The notes: a model not told the origin generated them from the sequence alone. DNA of 35,254 nucleotides from Spirochaetales bacterium (GCA_016928415.1 JAFGKU010000043.1:1-35254); one strand, 5' to 3'. Shown: positions 8,411-15,302, counted from the first letter of the stretch. Made by a program: numbers and translations.

Positions 8411-9736
8411 TTACCGGGGCTCATCTTTAAAATAACAGTTCATTCCCAGTTCAAGCAATTCCCTGACGGGCCTGCAGTCGGGAGAAAGGATTTTACCGTT
8501 TGCATTCTTCGCCACACTGGCGCATCCTCCCCCGCAGGCGAGTCTTAAACTGCATTGGGAGCATTCTTTTATGGATAAAACATCCCTGTTCTGCCATTCT
8601 GAAATCACGTCCTCGTTCAAAACTGTTTCCGGGTAGAACTTCCCGACACTTTCACCAGGCTTCCCGACAGTGGCCGTACAGGGATAGATGTCTCCCCTGC
8701 AGTCGAACGCCCATTCCCTTTTACATCCGGGACAGGAATCGTAAAGGGGATCGGGCAGTTTACCATTCTCCAGTAAAAATTTGGCAATGGAAAATGACGG
8801 TTTATGGAATTCCACGATGTGCGGATGTTCTTTCAGCATCCCGTATATTTTTTCATAAAGCGACAGGCGGCTGTACAATCTGTCCGAATCCTTCTGGCAG
8901 TAATGCAGTTCGTAATTTCTTCCCAGCTGTGTTTTGAATATTTCACTGGACGTCCAGCCGCGGTCAATGGCAAAACGGGCCAACTCCGGGAGGTTTTCGA
9001 TGTTGTCCTTGTCGACCACGACACGCAGATTGACCGGGATCTTCTCCCGGAACAGAAGATGGTCAATACCTTCGACTATCCTGCCGAAAGTTCCCGAACC
9101 GTTTTTCAAAGGCCTCCTTGAGTTATGAACCTCCGCCGTACCATCCAATGTCACCTGGACTTCGCGGATTCTGCCCGTTTTCAATATTGCCGCGTATTCC
9201 ACTAGGTTATAGCCGTTTGTCACAACCGCGATATCGAGGCCGCGCTCCGCCGCCTTTTGAAGCATATAATGTATATTTTCCTTTGACTGCCGGCCGGGAA
9301 GCAGCGGCTCGCCTCCGAACAGGGTAATGTATGTTCTTGCATCTCCGAAACGGCTGTCGATATGCCTGAAAAAGACATCCATAACCTCCCGTGCGGCCGG
9401 AACCGCTTCACGGGGATAATCGGACTGATAACAATACGAGCAATTGAAGTTACAGGTGTAATTCGTCACGTAAAAAAGCTGGACCTCGTCATTTTCTCTT
9501 TTATCAATAAAATCGAGATACCGGCTTTTAAAGTTTTTTTCCTCTTCCTTTTCGTCAACGATGTACCCCTTCTCGATGTACGGGCCCGGATCAGAAGGCA
9601 TGCCGTTTTCAAACAGGGCCGCTTCTTCGGCAGTCAGCACATCGGCGTTTCCCGAAAGGAGGTTGATGAGGAAATATTCGTTCGAATCCTTCATTTTGGA
9701 AAATATATTGTGTCTCGATTTAATCATGCCTTTCAT
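8411..9736 (-). CDS. Radical SAM/SPASM peptide-modifying enzyme
   Basis: The 441-residue protein has an N-terminal ~85-residue region that could bind a leader peptide. The radical SAM cluster motif CNFNCSYC follows at 95-102, then GGEPLL and further TIM-barrel motifs. The C-terminal SPASM region has auxiliary-cluster cysteines: CPGC near 345, a later DIYPC, CSQCSLRLACGGGC near 402-415, and further Cys to the end. SPASM enzymes with this layout mostly install thioether or other crosslinks in ribosomal peptides, or mature sulfatases. No sulfatase is present. A 31-aa Cys peptide lies directly upstream, which favours the peptide role. A start at 9727 is also possible; 9736 has GAGG four bases upstream. 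A terminator-like hairpin in front of it may reduce its expression relative to the peptide. Confidence 0.88.
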   Translation of the reverse strand: MKGMIKSRHNIFSKMKDSNEYFLINLLSGNADVLTAEEAALFENGMPSDPGPYIEKGYIVDEKEEEKNFKSRYLDFIDKRENDEVQLFYVTNYTCNFNCSYCYQSDYPREAVPAAREVMDVFFRHIDSRFGDARTYITLFGGEPLLPGRQSKENIHYMLQKAAERGLDIAVVTNGYNLVEYAAILKTGRIREVQVTLDGTAEVHNSRRPLKNGSGTFGRIVEGIDHLLFREKIPVNLRVVVDKDNIENLPELARFAIDRGWTSSEIFKTQLGRNYELHYCQKDSDRLYSRLSLYEKIYGMLKEHPHIVEFHKPSFSIAKFLLENGKLPDPLYDSCPGCKREWAFDCRGDIYPCTATVGKPGESVGKFYPETVLNEDVISEWQNRDVLSIKECSQCSLRLACGGGCASVAKNANGKILSPDCRPVRELLELGMNCYFKDEPR

Positions 9737-9748
9737 CTCGCCTCACTT

Positions 9749-9789
9749 AAAAAATAAAATGCGCCGTATGCACATGTCACATACGGCAC
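9749..9789 (-). terminator. Terminator or attenuator between Cys peptide and radical SAM gene
   Basis: On the minus strand a 10-bp stem is formed by GTGCCGTATG (9789-9780) and CATACGGCGC (9770-9761), with one G-U pair and a 9-nt loop. It is followed by a T-rich tract, ATTTTATTTTTT (9760-9749). It sits inside the operon, so it would allow partial readthrough and give more peptide message than enzyme message. Its 5' arm is also used by the alternative hairpin at 9784-9816. Confidence 0.7.
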
Positions 9790-9816
9790 GATTCCTTGAC
9801 CAGGAACCTGTGACCG
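9784..9816 (-). promoter_or_regulatory. Alternative hairpin directly after the Cys peptide ORF
   Basis: Seven bases after the peptide's TGA, on the minus strand, a hairpin can form with segments CGG, CAC and GGTTCCT on the 5' side and AGGAATC, GTG and CCG on the 3' side. There is a GGTCA loop and single-base bulges U and A on the 5' side. Thirteen pairs are possible, one of them G-U. Its last six paired bases are the first six of the terminator stem, so the two structures exclude each other. It may be an antiterminator, an RNA stability element, or less likely a SECIS-like element for the TGA. Confidence 0.5.
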
Positions 9817-9822
9817 AATCAA

Positions 9823-9918
9823 TCAGTCATGGCACCCGGCCACACTTATGGAAATTTTGGCACAGCACTGGGCCGCGCTTTTACCAGTCTTAGGTACCTT
9901 TTTTACAAGACTTTTCAC
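9823..9918 (-). CDS. 31-aa Cys-containing peptide, candidate RiPP precursor
   Basis: This small gene has a GTG start at 9918, preceded by AAAGGAGG with a 4-nt spacer, and a TGA stop at 9825-9823. It lies 15 bp after the methyltransferase stop and 86 bp before the radical SAM start, on the same strand. The N-terminal half is basic (K2, K6, K7, K10, K13), as in a leader: MKSLVKKVPKTGK. The C-terminal half carries C18-C19, an aliphatic/Ser stretch ISISVAG, and C29 next to H30-D31. A basic leader plus Cys core beside a SPASM enzyme is the usual layout of thioether-type RiPPs; the start also resembles some Clostridium Cys-rich radical SAM substrates. No homology could be checked. The RBS and position make translation likely; the precursor role is inferred. 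Confidence 0.7.
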   Translation of the reverse strand: MKSLVKKVPKTGKSAAQCCAKISISVAGCHD

Positions 9919-9933
9919 ACTTCCTCCTTTCTC

Positions 9934-10575
9934 TTATCCGTTAAATTGTGTTTTTATGCCCGTAATGGTAAAACTGCATATAATGATTTTACCCTTTTCA
10001 TACGGTGCGCTTTCTTCAAGAATTTTAACACCGGTGAATCCCGCCTTGCTTATAATAGAAAGATATTCATCCCGCGGTATCGCCCCGCCCCAGCATTCAC
10101 TCACGCACCCGGGGTCCGAGGAATACACCTCATCCACTTTTTCCAGGGAATAAATATCACTGATAATAAAGGACCCGCCCAATTTCAAGACCCTGTATAT
10201 TTCGTTGAACACGGTCTGCTTGTCAGGCGAATGGTTTATCGTACAGTTGGATGTAATCAAATCCGCCACGCCATCCTCAAGGGGGAGTTTTTCAAGCGGG
10301 CTTTTCAAAAAATTCACGTTTTTTATACCCAGTTTTGTCCGGGTATTTCTGGCTTTTTCCAGCATACCGTCGGCAATATCGATTCCATAGGCGTACCCTA
10401 AATCACCCGCCAGCATGGCCATTTTAAAAACATCGGTTCCTCTCCCGCTCCCCAGGTCAACACAAATGGACCCTTCCGTAATCGAAGCATAATTCAATGT
10501 TTTACCGCAGGAAAGGCAGCTGGTTGATTCGGCAAGGCTGCTGTATCTTTCATTTATTTTTTCAGTACCAACCAT
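9934..10575 (-). CDS. ArsM-like SAM-dependent methyltransferase
   Basis: This is a class I methyltransferase of 213 residues: SAM motif DLGSGRGTD at 40-48, GIDIADGMLEKAR, then SNCTINHSPDK at 109-119 and RVLKLGGSFIISD. The SNC...SPDK segment and the later CWGGA are typical of arsenite methyltransferases. The two cysteines C111 and C161 are 50 apart, the same spacing as C174/C224, the As(III)-binding pair of the algal ArsM enzyme. C20 and C23 near the N-terminus could supply the third ligand. The protein is shorter than most ArsMs, lacking a C-terminal extension. The RBS is GGGAGG just before the ATG. It is the first gene of the operon with the Cys peptide, SPASM enzyme and Trx-TrxR, so its substrate could be arsenite or the peptide. 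Confidence 0.8.
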   Translation of the reverse strand: MVGTEKINERYSSLAESTSCLSCGKTLNYASITEGSICVDLGSGRGTDVFKMAMLAGDLGYAYGIDIADGMLEKARNTRTKLGIKNVNFLKSPLEKLPLEDGVADLITSNCTINHSPDKQTVFNEIYRVLKLGGSFIISDIYSLEKVDEVYSSDPGCVSECWGGAIPRDEYLSIISKAGFTGVKILEESAPYEKGKIIICSFTITGIKTQFNG

Positions 10576-10603
10576 TTTTCCTCCCGTTTATGTTAATGCA
10601 ATA

Positions 10604-10609
10604 TTTATA
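10604..10609 (-). promoter_or_regulatory. Extended -10 element of the methyltransferase operon
   Basis: On the minus strand TGGTATAAA gives an extended -10 (TGnTATAAA) about 30 bases before the ATG at 10575. The -35 region is AT-rich without a good match. It is the best promoter candidate for the methyltransferase-peptide-radical SAM-Trx reductase operon. Confidence 0.45.
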
Positions 10610-10746
10610 CCAGATTTAAATACTCAATAAAAAAAATATACAAAAATTCAAAAAAATAATTCCTTATTATATAAGACTTTATGTAGATTAAAATCGAATT
10701 TTACTCATTTATCAAAGATTGGAATTATCTGATATCCATGATTTCT

Positions 10747-10797
10747 AAAAAGTTAACATTAAGTTAACGAGAATTATAAACATTTTGTTAACTTTTT
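10747..10797. repeat. Three GTTAAC palindromes with an 11-bp inverted repeat
   Basis: GTTAAC occurs at 10752, 10763 and 10787, the first two spaced by 11 bp (one helix turn). The outer copies form a perfect inverted repeat, AAAAAGTTAAC (10747-10757) with GTTAACTTTTT (10787-10797). It lies between the end of the M14 gene and the methyltransferase promoter. It could be a repressor operator or an AT-rich bidirectional terminator. Confidence 0.5.
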
Positions 10798-10807
10798 CTT
10801 TGATTGA

Positions 10808-11650
10808 TTATTTTCCCGAAGAAATAGTACCGTATTCTTCGATCAACCTTAAAAGGGAGGTTTTATTCAACAGGAGAGAATTCTCCCGTTTTAAATGGGA
10901 CACTTCAATATCCATGGCCGCGATACCCTGTTCTTCCGCCCAAAGCACCAGGTCACCCGTAACCTCGTAGAGATTGAAGGAATAGTCTATCTTATAACCG
11001 GTATAACTTCTATACCTCTGCGCATAATAGGTCGCTACGTCTCCCGCCCTCTCCTTGACGGGGAAAATACGGCCCAGCCTTTCGTGCTGCCTGACATACT
11101 GGTGAAGGCTCAGGACAAGCAGGTCATTGTCCCTTGCCTCCCGCTGGCATCGTTTTAAAAAAGCGACGATAGCCCTTGTCTCCGGTTCCGATTCAGGCGC
11201 CTTGCCGCCCAAACCCTTATAGGTAACCTTATCACCGTACACTATGTTAGGCTTCCAATTACCGGTCTTGAAATTCCTGTTCAAGTCCACGCAATGGGCA
11301 TTATACCTGGCATGGTAGATCCATGAAGGGGATGACTTGGTAGCGGCGTCTACATTGAGACACGGAATGAGATACAACGTCATTTCCGGGGGAACGGCGG
11401 AAGGATTTTGTTCGAGCGAACGGAGCAGCCCCATGACAATATCCACCGATTTGACCTCTTCGCCATGTATTCCGCCCATGATAACGAGGATTCTCGGACC
11501 GTTTCCGAAACGGTACGCCATAATATCGTTCTTTAAAACGGATTTACCGATTAAAATACCATTCTGAGACAGAATAGCTATTGAACTGAAGGAAATGAAT
11601 AAAATTAAGATAAATACCAATAATCTCAATGTATACCCTTTAAAAAACAT
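10808..11650 (-). CDS. Exported M14 zinc carboxypeptidase, MpaA-like
   Basis: A signal peptide or anchor at ~9-27 precedes a 250-residue M14 peptidase domain. Zinc ligands are in GGIHGEE (HxxE) and in LSLHQY; the substrate-binding motif DLNRNF and the SEPET motif that MpaA-type enzymes carry are present. MpaA-type enzymes cleave the gamma-D-glutamyl-diaminopimelate bond of murein peptides. Here the protein is exported, so a role on cell-wall peptides in the periplasm or on peptides outside is inferred. No Shine-Dalgarno sequence is seen before the ATG. It is followed by the GTTAAC repeats and preceded by the tRNA-Val terminator. Confidence 0.82.
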   Translation of the reverse strand: MFFKGYTLRLLVFILILFISFSSIAILSQNGILIGKSVLKNDIMAYRFGNGPRILVIMGGIHGEEVKSVDIVMGLLRSLEQNPSAVPPEMTLYLIPCLNVDAATKSSPSWIYHARYNAHCVDLNRNFKTGNWKPNIVYGDKVTYKGLGGKAPESEPETRAIVAFLKRCQREARDNDLLVLSLHQYVRQHERLGRIFPVKERAGDVATYYAQRYRSYTGYKIDYSFNLYEVTGDLVLWAEEQGIAAMDIEVSHLKRENSLLLNKTSLLRLIEEYGTISSGK

Positions 11651-11751
11651 AATAAATTACGGTGTAAAAGTCACGAAAAAAAAACATTTATTGGCTGTAT
11701 TCCGGTAAAGGCTGCCGTGTGCAGGTAACCGGTTCCCGGAAAATCGGTCAA

Positions 11752-11803
11752 CACCTGTATATCATGGCTGCATAAAAAAGGCACCCATGATATACAGGTG
11801 CCT
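11752..11803 (-). terminator. tRNA-Val terminator embedded in a 16-bp perfect inverted repeat
   Basis: On the minus strand AGGCACC (11803-11797) pairs with GGTGCCT (11785-11779), followed by six T (to 11774): a classical intrinsic terminator about 12 bp after the tRNA. The same DNA also holds a perfect 16-bp inverted repeat, CACCTGTATATCATGG at 11752-11767 with its complement at 11785-11800. The long hairpin and the terminator share arm bases, so only one can form at a time. Confidence 0.75.
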
Positions 11804-11814
11804 GGTTTAAAAAA

Positions 11815-11886
11815 TGGGCGATAACAGATTTGAACTGTTGACTTCTACCGTGTGAAGGTAGCACTCTCCCGCTGAGTTAATCGCCC
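11815..11886 (-). tRNA. tRNA-Val, anticodon CAC
   Basis: The minus strand folds as a 72-nt tRNA. The acceptor stem is GGGCGAT/ATCGCCC, the D-arm ACTC...GAGT, and the anticodon stem CTACC/GGTAG with loop TTCACAC (anticodon CAC, reading GTG). The T-arm is AACAG/CTGTT with loop TTCAAAT and discriminator A. CCA is not encoded. All stems pair perfectly. Confidence 0.97.
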
Positions 11887-11940
11887 TTAAAAGCAAGTAT
11901 AAGATTAGAGGGACTTCAAATAAAGGTCAAGGGGTATTAT

Positions 11941-13356
11941 CTAAATTTTGTTCGTGTTCGAACCATTTTTAGGGAATTGAATCACGAATTCTGTTCCCGT
12001 ACCCACTTCACTTTTTACATCGATGGTGGCATGGTGCGCCTTGATAATTTGATTCACTATCGTAAGGCCGATACCGCTGCCGCCGGTTCCCCTGTTCCGT
12101 GACTTGTCCGCCCGGTAAAATCTTTCGAAGATATAGGCCAAATCCTGTTCCGGTATTCCTTCGCCCGTATCTTCAAAAATGACGGTTGCCGCTTCCGGGC
12201 TGTCGATGATTTCCACCGACACGCTGTCGCCCTTGCCGGTGAACTTCAGGCTGTTGGAATAGAGATTGATGAATACCTGGCTCACCTTGTCGCGGTCGGC
12301 CGTAATGATCGACGCGTCACCAGTACAATGAAGCGTTACCCCTTTTTCACTGAATTGGTTATCATTCAAATTCATTATCTTCTCTATCAGGCCCTTAAGG
12401 TCAAATTCCGTCAATTCCAGTTCCATTTTATCCGTATCGTACCTGGCCAGTGTATTCAAATCCTTTATTAATTTGGTTAACCTCAATATTTCTTCATAGC
12501 ACCCTTCCAGCCGCTCCTTGTTCACTTCCCAGACACCGTCAATCATCGCTTCAATGTATCCCTGAAGGGTGGTCATTGGTGTGCGTAATTCATGGGCAAT
12601 ATCGGCGGTAAGCTGTTTACGGAGGCTTTCCTGTCCGGAAAGCGAACGTGACAGGGAATTGATCGTTTCAACAAGCTTCGCCAGCTCCACCGGGTAATTG
12701 TTCGCGGCATCGGTTACCGAGTAGTCTCCCTTTTCAATGCTTTGCGCCGTCCTTATGACCTGCATGATGGGCCTGGTGACCCGGCTTGAGAAGAACAGCC
12801 CCAGTACCATTGAAACGACAATAGTGAAAACGGCGAGCCACAGGAGAAGGGTGTTGAACGTATCGATAAAAAACAGGTCCACCTCGGAATAATAATACGG
12901 CCCGTAAAAACCGATTTCAAGAGTCCCCACCTTTATACCGGATGAAAGGATATTATAATTCTTTTTAACGACACCGCCATTGACAGAGGAGAAACGGGAT
13001 TCCATCCTTCTGGCCATGGTATGGAGCATATCCTCGCATATGCCGCTGTTATACTGGACGGCATCCCAGACAACGGTACCATTATTGTCAGTTACACGGA
13101 CTATGAGCCCCTCTTCGAGCGCATTGACGCCTATCCTCTGTATGGCGAGTATGTTCCACTCGTTATCCCGGAGGTATTGGGAAGCCAACAGGGTGGCAAT
13201 TTCAAGGTTTCTTTTTTCCTGCTTCTGTATGGCGTACTCCTTGAACTGTTTTTCCAGGAAAAAATTTACAAAAATACTTATGATAAGCACGGACATGAGG
13301 CCGATGGAGGTAAAGTAAAGGATAAGCCGAATTCTCAGATTCACCCTAGACGCCAT
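11941..13356 (-). CDS. Two-component sensor histidine kinase
   Basis: The start was set at an ATG in an ATGATGATG run overlapping the regulator's end by ~11 bp, about eight bases after AAGGG; longer frames read into the regulator gene. Layout: a transmembrane helix near 10-32, a ~130-residue periplasmic sensor, a second helix near 165-190, HAMP, HisKA with IAHELRTPMTTLQGY (phospho-His), and HATPase with NSLKFT (N box), EDTGEGIP (G1), ERFYRADKSRN (F box) and GSGIGLTIV (G2). All catalytic motifs are intact. It is translationally coupled to the OmpR-type regulator. Two-component pairs of this BaeS/PhoR-like layout often respond to envelope stress; the signal is not evident here. Confidence 0.93.
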   Translation of the reverse strand: MASRVNLRIRLILYFTSIGLMSVLIISIFVNFFLEKQFKEYAIQKQEKRNLEIATLLASQYLRDNEWNILAIQRIGVNALEEGLIVRVTDNNGTVVWDAVQYNSGICEDMLHTMARRMESRFSSVNGGVVKKNYNILSSGIKVGTLEIGFYGPYYYSEVDLFFIDTFNTLLLWLAVFTIVVSMVLGLFFSSRVTRPIMQVIRTAQSIEKGDYSVTDAANNYPVELAKLVETINSLSRSLSGQESLRKQLTADIAHELRTPMTTLQGYIEAMIDGVWEVNKERLEGCYEEILRLTKLIKDLNTLARYDTDKMELELTEFDLKGLIEKIMNLNDNQFSEKGVTLHCTGDASIITADRDKVSQVFINLYSNSLKFTGKGDSVSVEIIDSPEAATVIFEDTGEGIPEQDLAYIFERFYRADKSRNRGTGGSGIGLTIVNQIIKAHHATIDVKSEVGTGTEFVIQFPKNGSNTNKI

Positions 13357-14053
13357 CATCATCGCCCTTGAATTTGTATCCCATACCGAAGACAGTGACA
13401 ATATAACAGGGATTTTTAGGATCGTCGTTTATCTTGCGTCTCAGATTTTTTATGTGTGCGTCTATGGTTCTGTCGTTGCCGTCATAGTCGTCACCCAGCA
13501 CTATCATGGAAAGGTCCGTCCTTGAATAGACCCTTTGGGGATAAGACGCCAGCATATGCAGAAGGCGGTATTCAGTCAATGTCAGGTTAAGTTTTTTGCC
13601 ATTGAGGAGAACTTCGTGCGCCGTCGAATCAATGATCAATTCACCGTTACGGAATTCGAGCCGGTCGCACAGGGCCTTCATGTCCTTTTCCGTTCTGCGA
13701 AAGATAGCCTTGATCCTGACCATCAATTCCCGAGGGCTGAATGGTTTTGTAATATAATCATCCGCCCCCAGCTTAAATCCTGCCAGCAGGTCATTCTCTT
13801 CAACCTTGGCCGTGAGCATGATAACGGGTACGCGGGACCGTTTCCGCAATTCAATACACACCTTTTCACCGGAAAGGTCCGGCAGCATCAAGTCCAGGAT
13901 AACAAGTGTTGGGCGGAATTTCTCATACTTGGAGAGGGCATCCATGCCCGAATAGGCCTTATACACCTCGTACCCTCCCTTTTCTAGATAGGAACTTATA
14001 AAATCTACGATCTTTACTTCATCATCCACAATAAGGATTGATTTTTTGCCCAT
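13346..14053 (-). CDS. OmpR/PhoB-family response regulator
   Basis: The receiver domain (~1-120) has the acidic pair in VDDE, the phospho-acceptor Asp in LVILDLMLPD, Thr in MLTAK and Lys in TKPFSPREL. The C-terminal ~100 residues form a winged helix with the typical end RRKINDDPKNPCYIVTVFGM. It is thus a DNA-binding transcription regulator working with the histidine kinase that overlaps its 3' end. AAAGG precedes the ATG. A sigma-70-like promoter lies ~150 bp upstream, leaving a leader that can form small GC hairpins. Confidence 0.95.
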   Translation of the reverse strand: MGKKSILIVDDEVKIVDFISSYLEKGGYEVYKAYSGMDALSKYEKFRPTLVILDLMLPDLSGEKVCIELRKRSRVPVIMLTAKVEENDLLAGFKLGADDYITKPFSPRELMVRIKAIFRRTEKDMKALCDRLEFRNGELIIDSTAHEVLLNGKKLNLTLTEYRLLHMLASYPQRVYSRTDLSMIVLGDDYDGNDRTIDAHIKNLRRKINDDPKNPCYIVTVFGMGYKFKGDDDGV

Positions 14054-14211
14054 ATTGCCTTTTATGGAGCCGAATTAACCCCCAAATCATCTCACCGTAA
14101 TCCGGCCCCTCGGCCCGAACCCGGCAACAGGGGGACAAAATCCCCAGCCCTCTTCCTGATATCACTATAATTCATTTTCGATAGACGGACAACTCATTCT
14201 CTTTATTAAAA

Positions 14212-14241
14212 ATTATACGAAAGTTATGAAGATCCTGTGAA
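14212..14241 (-). promoter_or_regulatory. Promoter of the two-component operon
   Basis: On the minus strand TTCACA (14241-14236) and TATAAT (14217-14212) are separated by 18 bp. Transcription would begin near 14205 and run into the response regulator gene after a leader of about 150 nt. Confidence 0.6.
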
Positions 14242-14287
14242 TTGATAAAAAATCCAAACAGCAATTTCCGGCAGTATCAAAAAGGGA

Positions 14288-14665
14288 TTATTCCGATTTA
14301 CCCTTTAAAATAACCTGTTCCGGTTCAAAATGATGAAGTATGGGCAGACTGGCTACCTGCCAGGCATTTGATTCATCGTAGATGAAATTTATTTTATACC
14401 GTTTATCCTTCGGTTGTTTTTTCAATTCCAGCACCCATCTGAGTAATTCCTTGATTCCATTGGAATTGAGAAAATTAAGATTGAAAAGGTCAACTTCTAT
14501 CTCTTTTATTTTTTCCTGGAGAGCGGTGGTATGCACTTTGTCAATAAATCCACGAAGATACTCCTGCGGATACATCTGGTCAATATCACCGCTGATAGTA
14601 ACTATATTGTTAGCCGCTTTCAAGATGACGCGCCCATTTTCAATGGACACTTCTTCAATCTTCAT
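14288..14665 (-). CDS. STAS-domain protein
   Basis: This single-domain protein has 125 residues. The segment VDLFNLNFLNSNGIKELLRWV matches the helix-1 region of STAS/anti-sigma antagonist proteins, with a Ser (NSNG) at about the phosphorylation position. Such proteins bind switch kinases or serve as adaptor domains. No anti-sigma kinase or phosphatase gene is adjacent; it lies upstream of the two-component pair in the same orientation but that pair has its own promoter. AAGGG lies nine bases before the ATG. The partner is unknown. Confidence 0.75.
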   Translation of the reverse strand: MKIEEVSIENGRVILKAANNIVTISGDIDQMYPQEYLRGFIDKVHTTALQEKIKEIEVDLFNLNFLNSNGIKELLRWVLELKKQPKDKRYKINFIYDESNAWQVASLPILHHFEPEQVILKGKSE

Positions 14666-14695
14666 ACAATATACCCTTCCGCCCTTTACTTCGAT

Positions 14696-14845
14696 CCAAG
14701 AAACGCTTAAGAATCACTACTGCGATTCAGGGTCCTGTGCGAGTCAGCGTTTTGGTGTCCTGTGTGTCGGCCAAGAAACGCTTAAGAATCGCTGCTGCGA
14801 TTCAGGGCCCTGTGCGAGTCAGCGTTTCGGTGTCCCGTGCGCTAT
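14696..14845. repeat. Two tandem copies of a 75-bp hairpin-bearing repeat
   Basis: The copies at 14696-14770 and 14771-14845 are about 85-90% identical. Each begins CCAAGAAACGCTTAAGAATC and holds a small hairpin, best in copy 2: GAATCGC-TGCT-GCGATTC. Just downstream are two more short hairpins, GAAACG...CGTTTC at about 14849-14866 and GAAACACTTCGTGTTTC at 14885-14901. The 14666-15578 interval has no gene; this repeat block, the ncRNA candidate and a third diverged copy fill most of it. Confidence 0.8.
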
Positions 14846-15139
14846 TAAGAAACGATTTAGCGTTTCTTGTCTTCACACTTGACCAGGAAACACTTCGTGT
14901 TTCTTTAAGTATAATTTAGAACTTAAATAAATCAAGGGTATCATTGTTGGTTTTTAATCGAACCTTTAAATCATAATGACCTATCATTACTAAACTATTG
15001 TTTAAATACTGCCAGGAAGCTTTCCTAGTCTTTTATGCAACATAAGTCATTAATTAACCTTTTATCTCTTTTATAAATGTATTTTCCCAATTAATCCTTA
15101 TATTCAAATGTACTTGACAAATTTATCCTTATAATAGAT

Positions 15140-15302
15140 GATATTTTAGTTGGTTTATTTAGTCAACCAACTAAAATATTCCCAGTGATTCCTGGCTTTT
15201 TTTCATAAAAAGTTTATAGAATTCACCGGGAAATAATCTCCTCTTAAAACCGGGCTGTTTTCATTAATCGACAATGAAAGAAAACAGCCCGGCCCCTTTT
15301 TT
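15140..15302 (+). ncRNA. Candidate structured RNA ending in an orphan terminator
   Basis: A perfect 15-bp stem starts the element: ATATTTTAGTTGGTT at 15140-15154, 9-nt loop, complement at 15164-15178. It ends with a 13-bp stem CCGGGCTGTTTTC (15250-15262) and GAAAACAGCCCGG (15280-15292), then CCCC and six T. No plus-strand gene precedes this terminator, so it implies an unannotated transcript. TTGACA at 15114 and TATAAT at 15129 lie just upstream, but their spacing (9 bp) is wrong for one promoter. No ORF is seen inside. Confidence 0.4.
15250..15302 (+). terminator. Strong hairpin with T-run, no upstream gene
   Basis: A 13-bp perfect GC-rich stem is followed by CCCC then TTTTTT. The four C between stem and T-run weaken it as a classical terminator. 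On the opposite strand it would follow no gene either. Confidence 0.55.

Noticed and set aside
8362-8424. Longer N-terminus for the thioredoxin-thioredoxin reductase fusion
   Set aside because: It would overlap the radical SAM gene end and lacks an RBS; the ATG at 8361 has AAGGAG and starts the thioredoxin fold directly.
10752-10769. PhoP-type box (TTAACA-N5-TTAACG)
   Set aside because: The match is short, lies in AT-rich DNA and no phosphate gene follows; kept only as a general operator candidate.
14696-14845. CRISPR array
   Set aside because: Only two units of 75 bp with no unique spacers between identical short repeats, and no cas genes.
14382-14919. Plus-strand open frames running through the 75-bp repeats, with a repeated CASQRFGV segment
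   Set aside because: The repetition follows the DNA repeat and the start lies opposite the STAS gene; no RBS or signal, so it is not taken as a protein.
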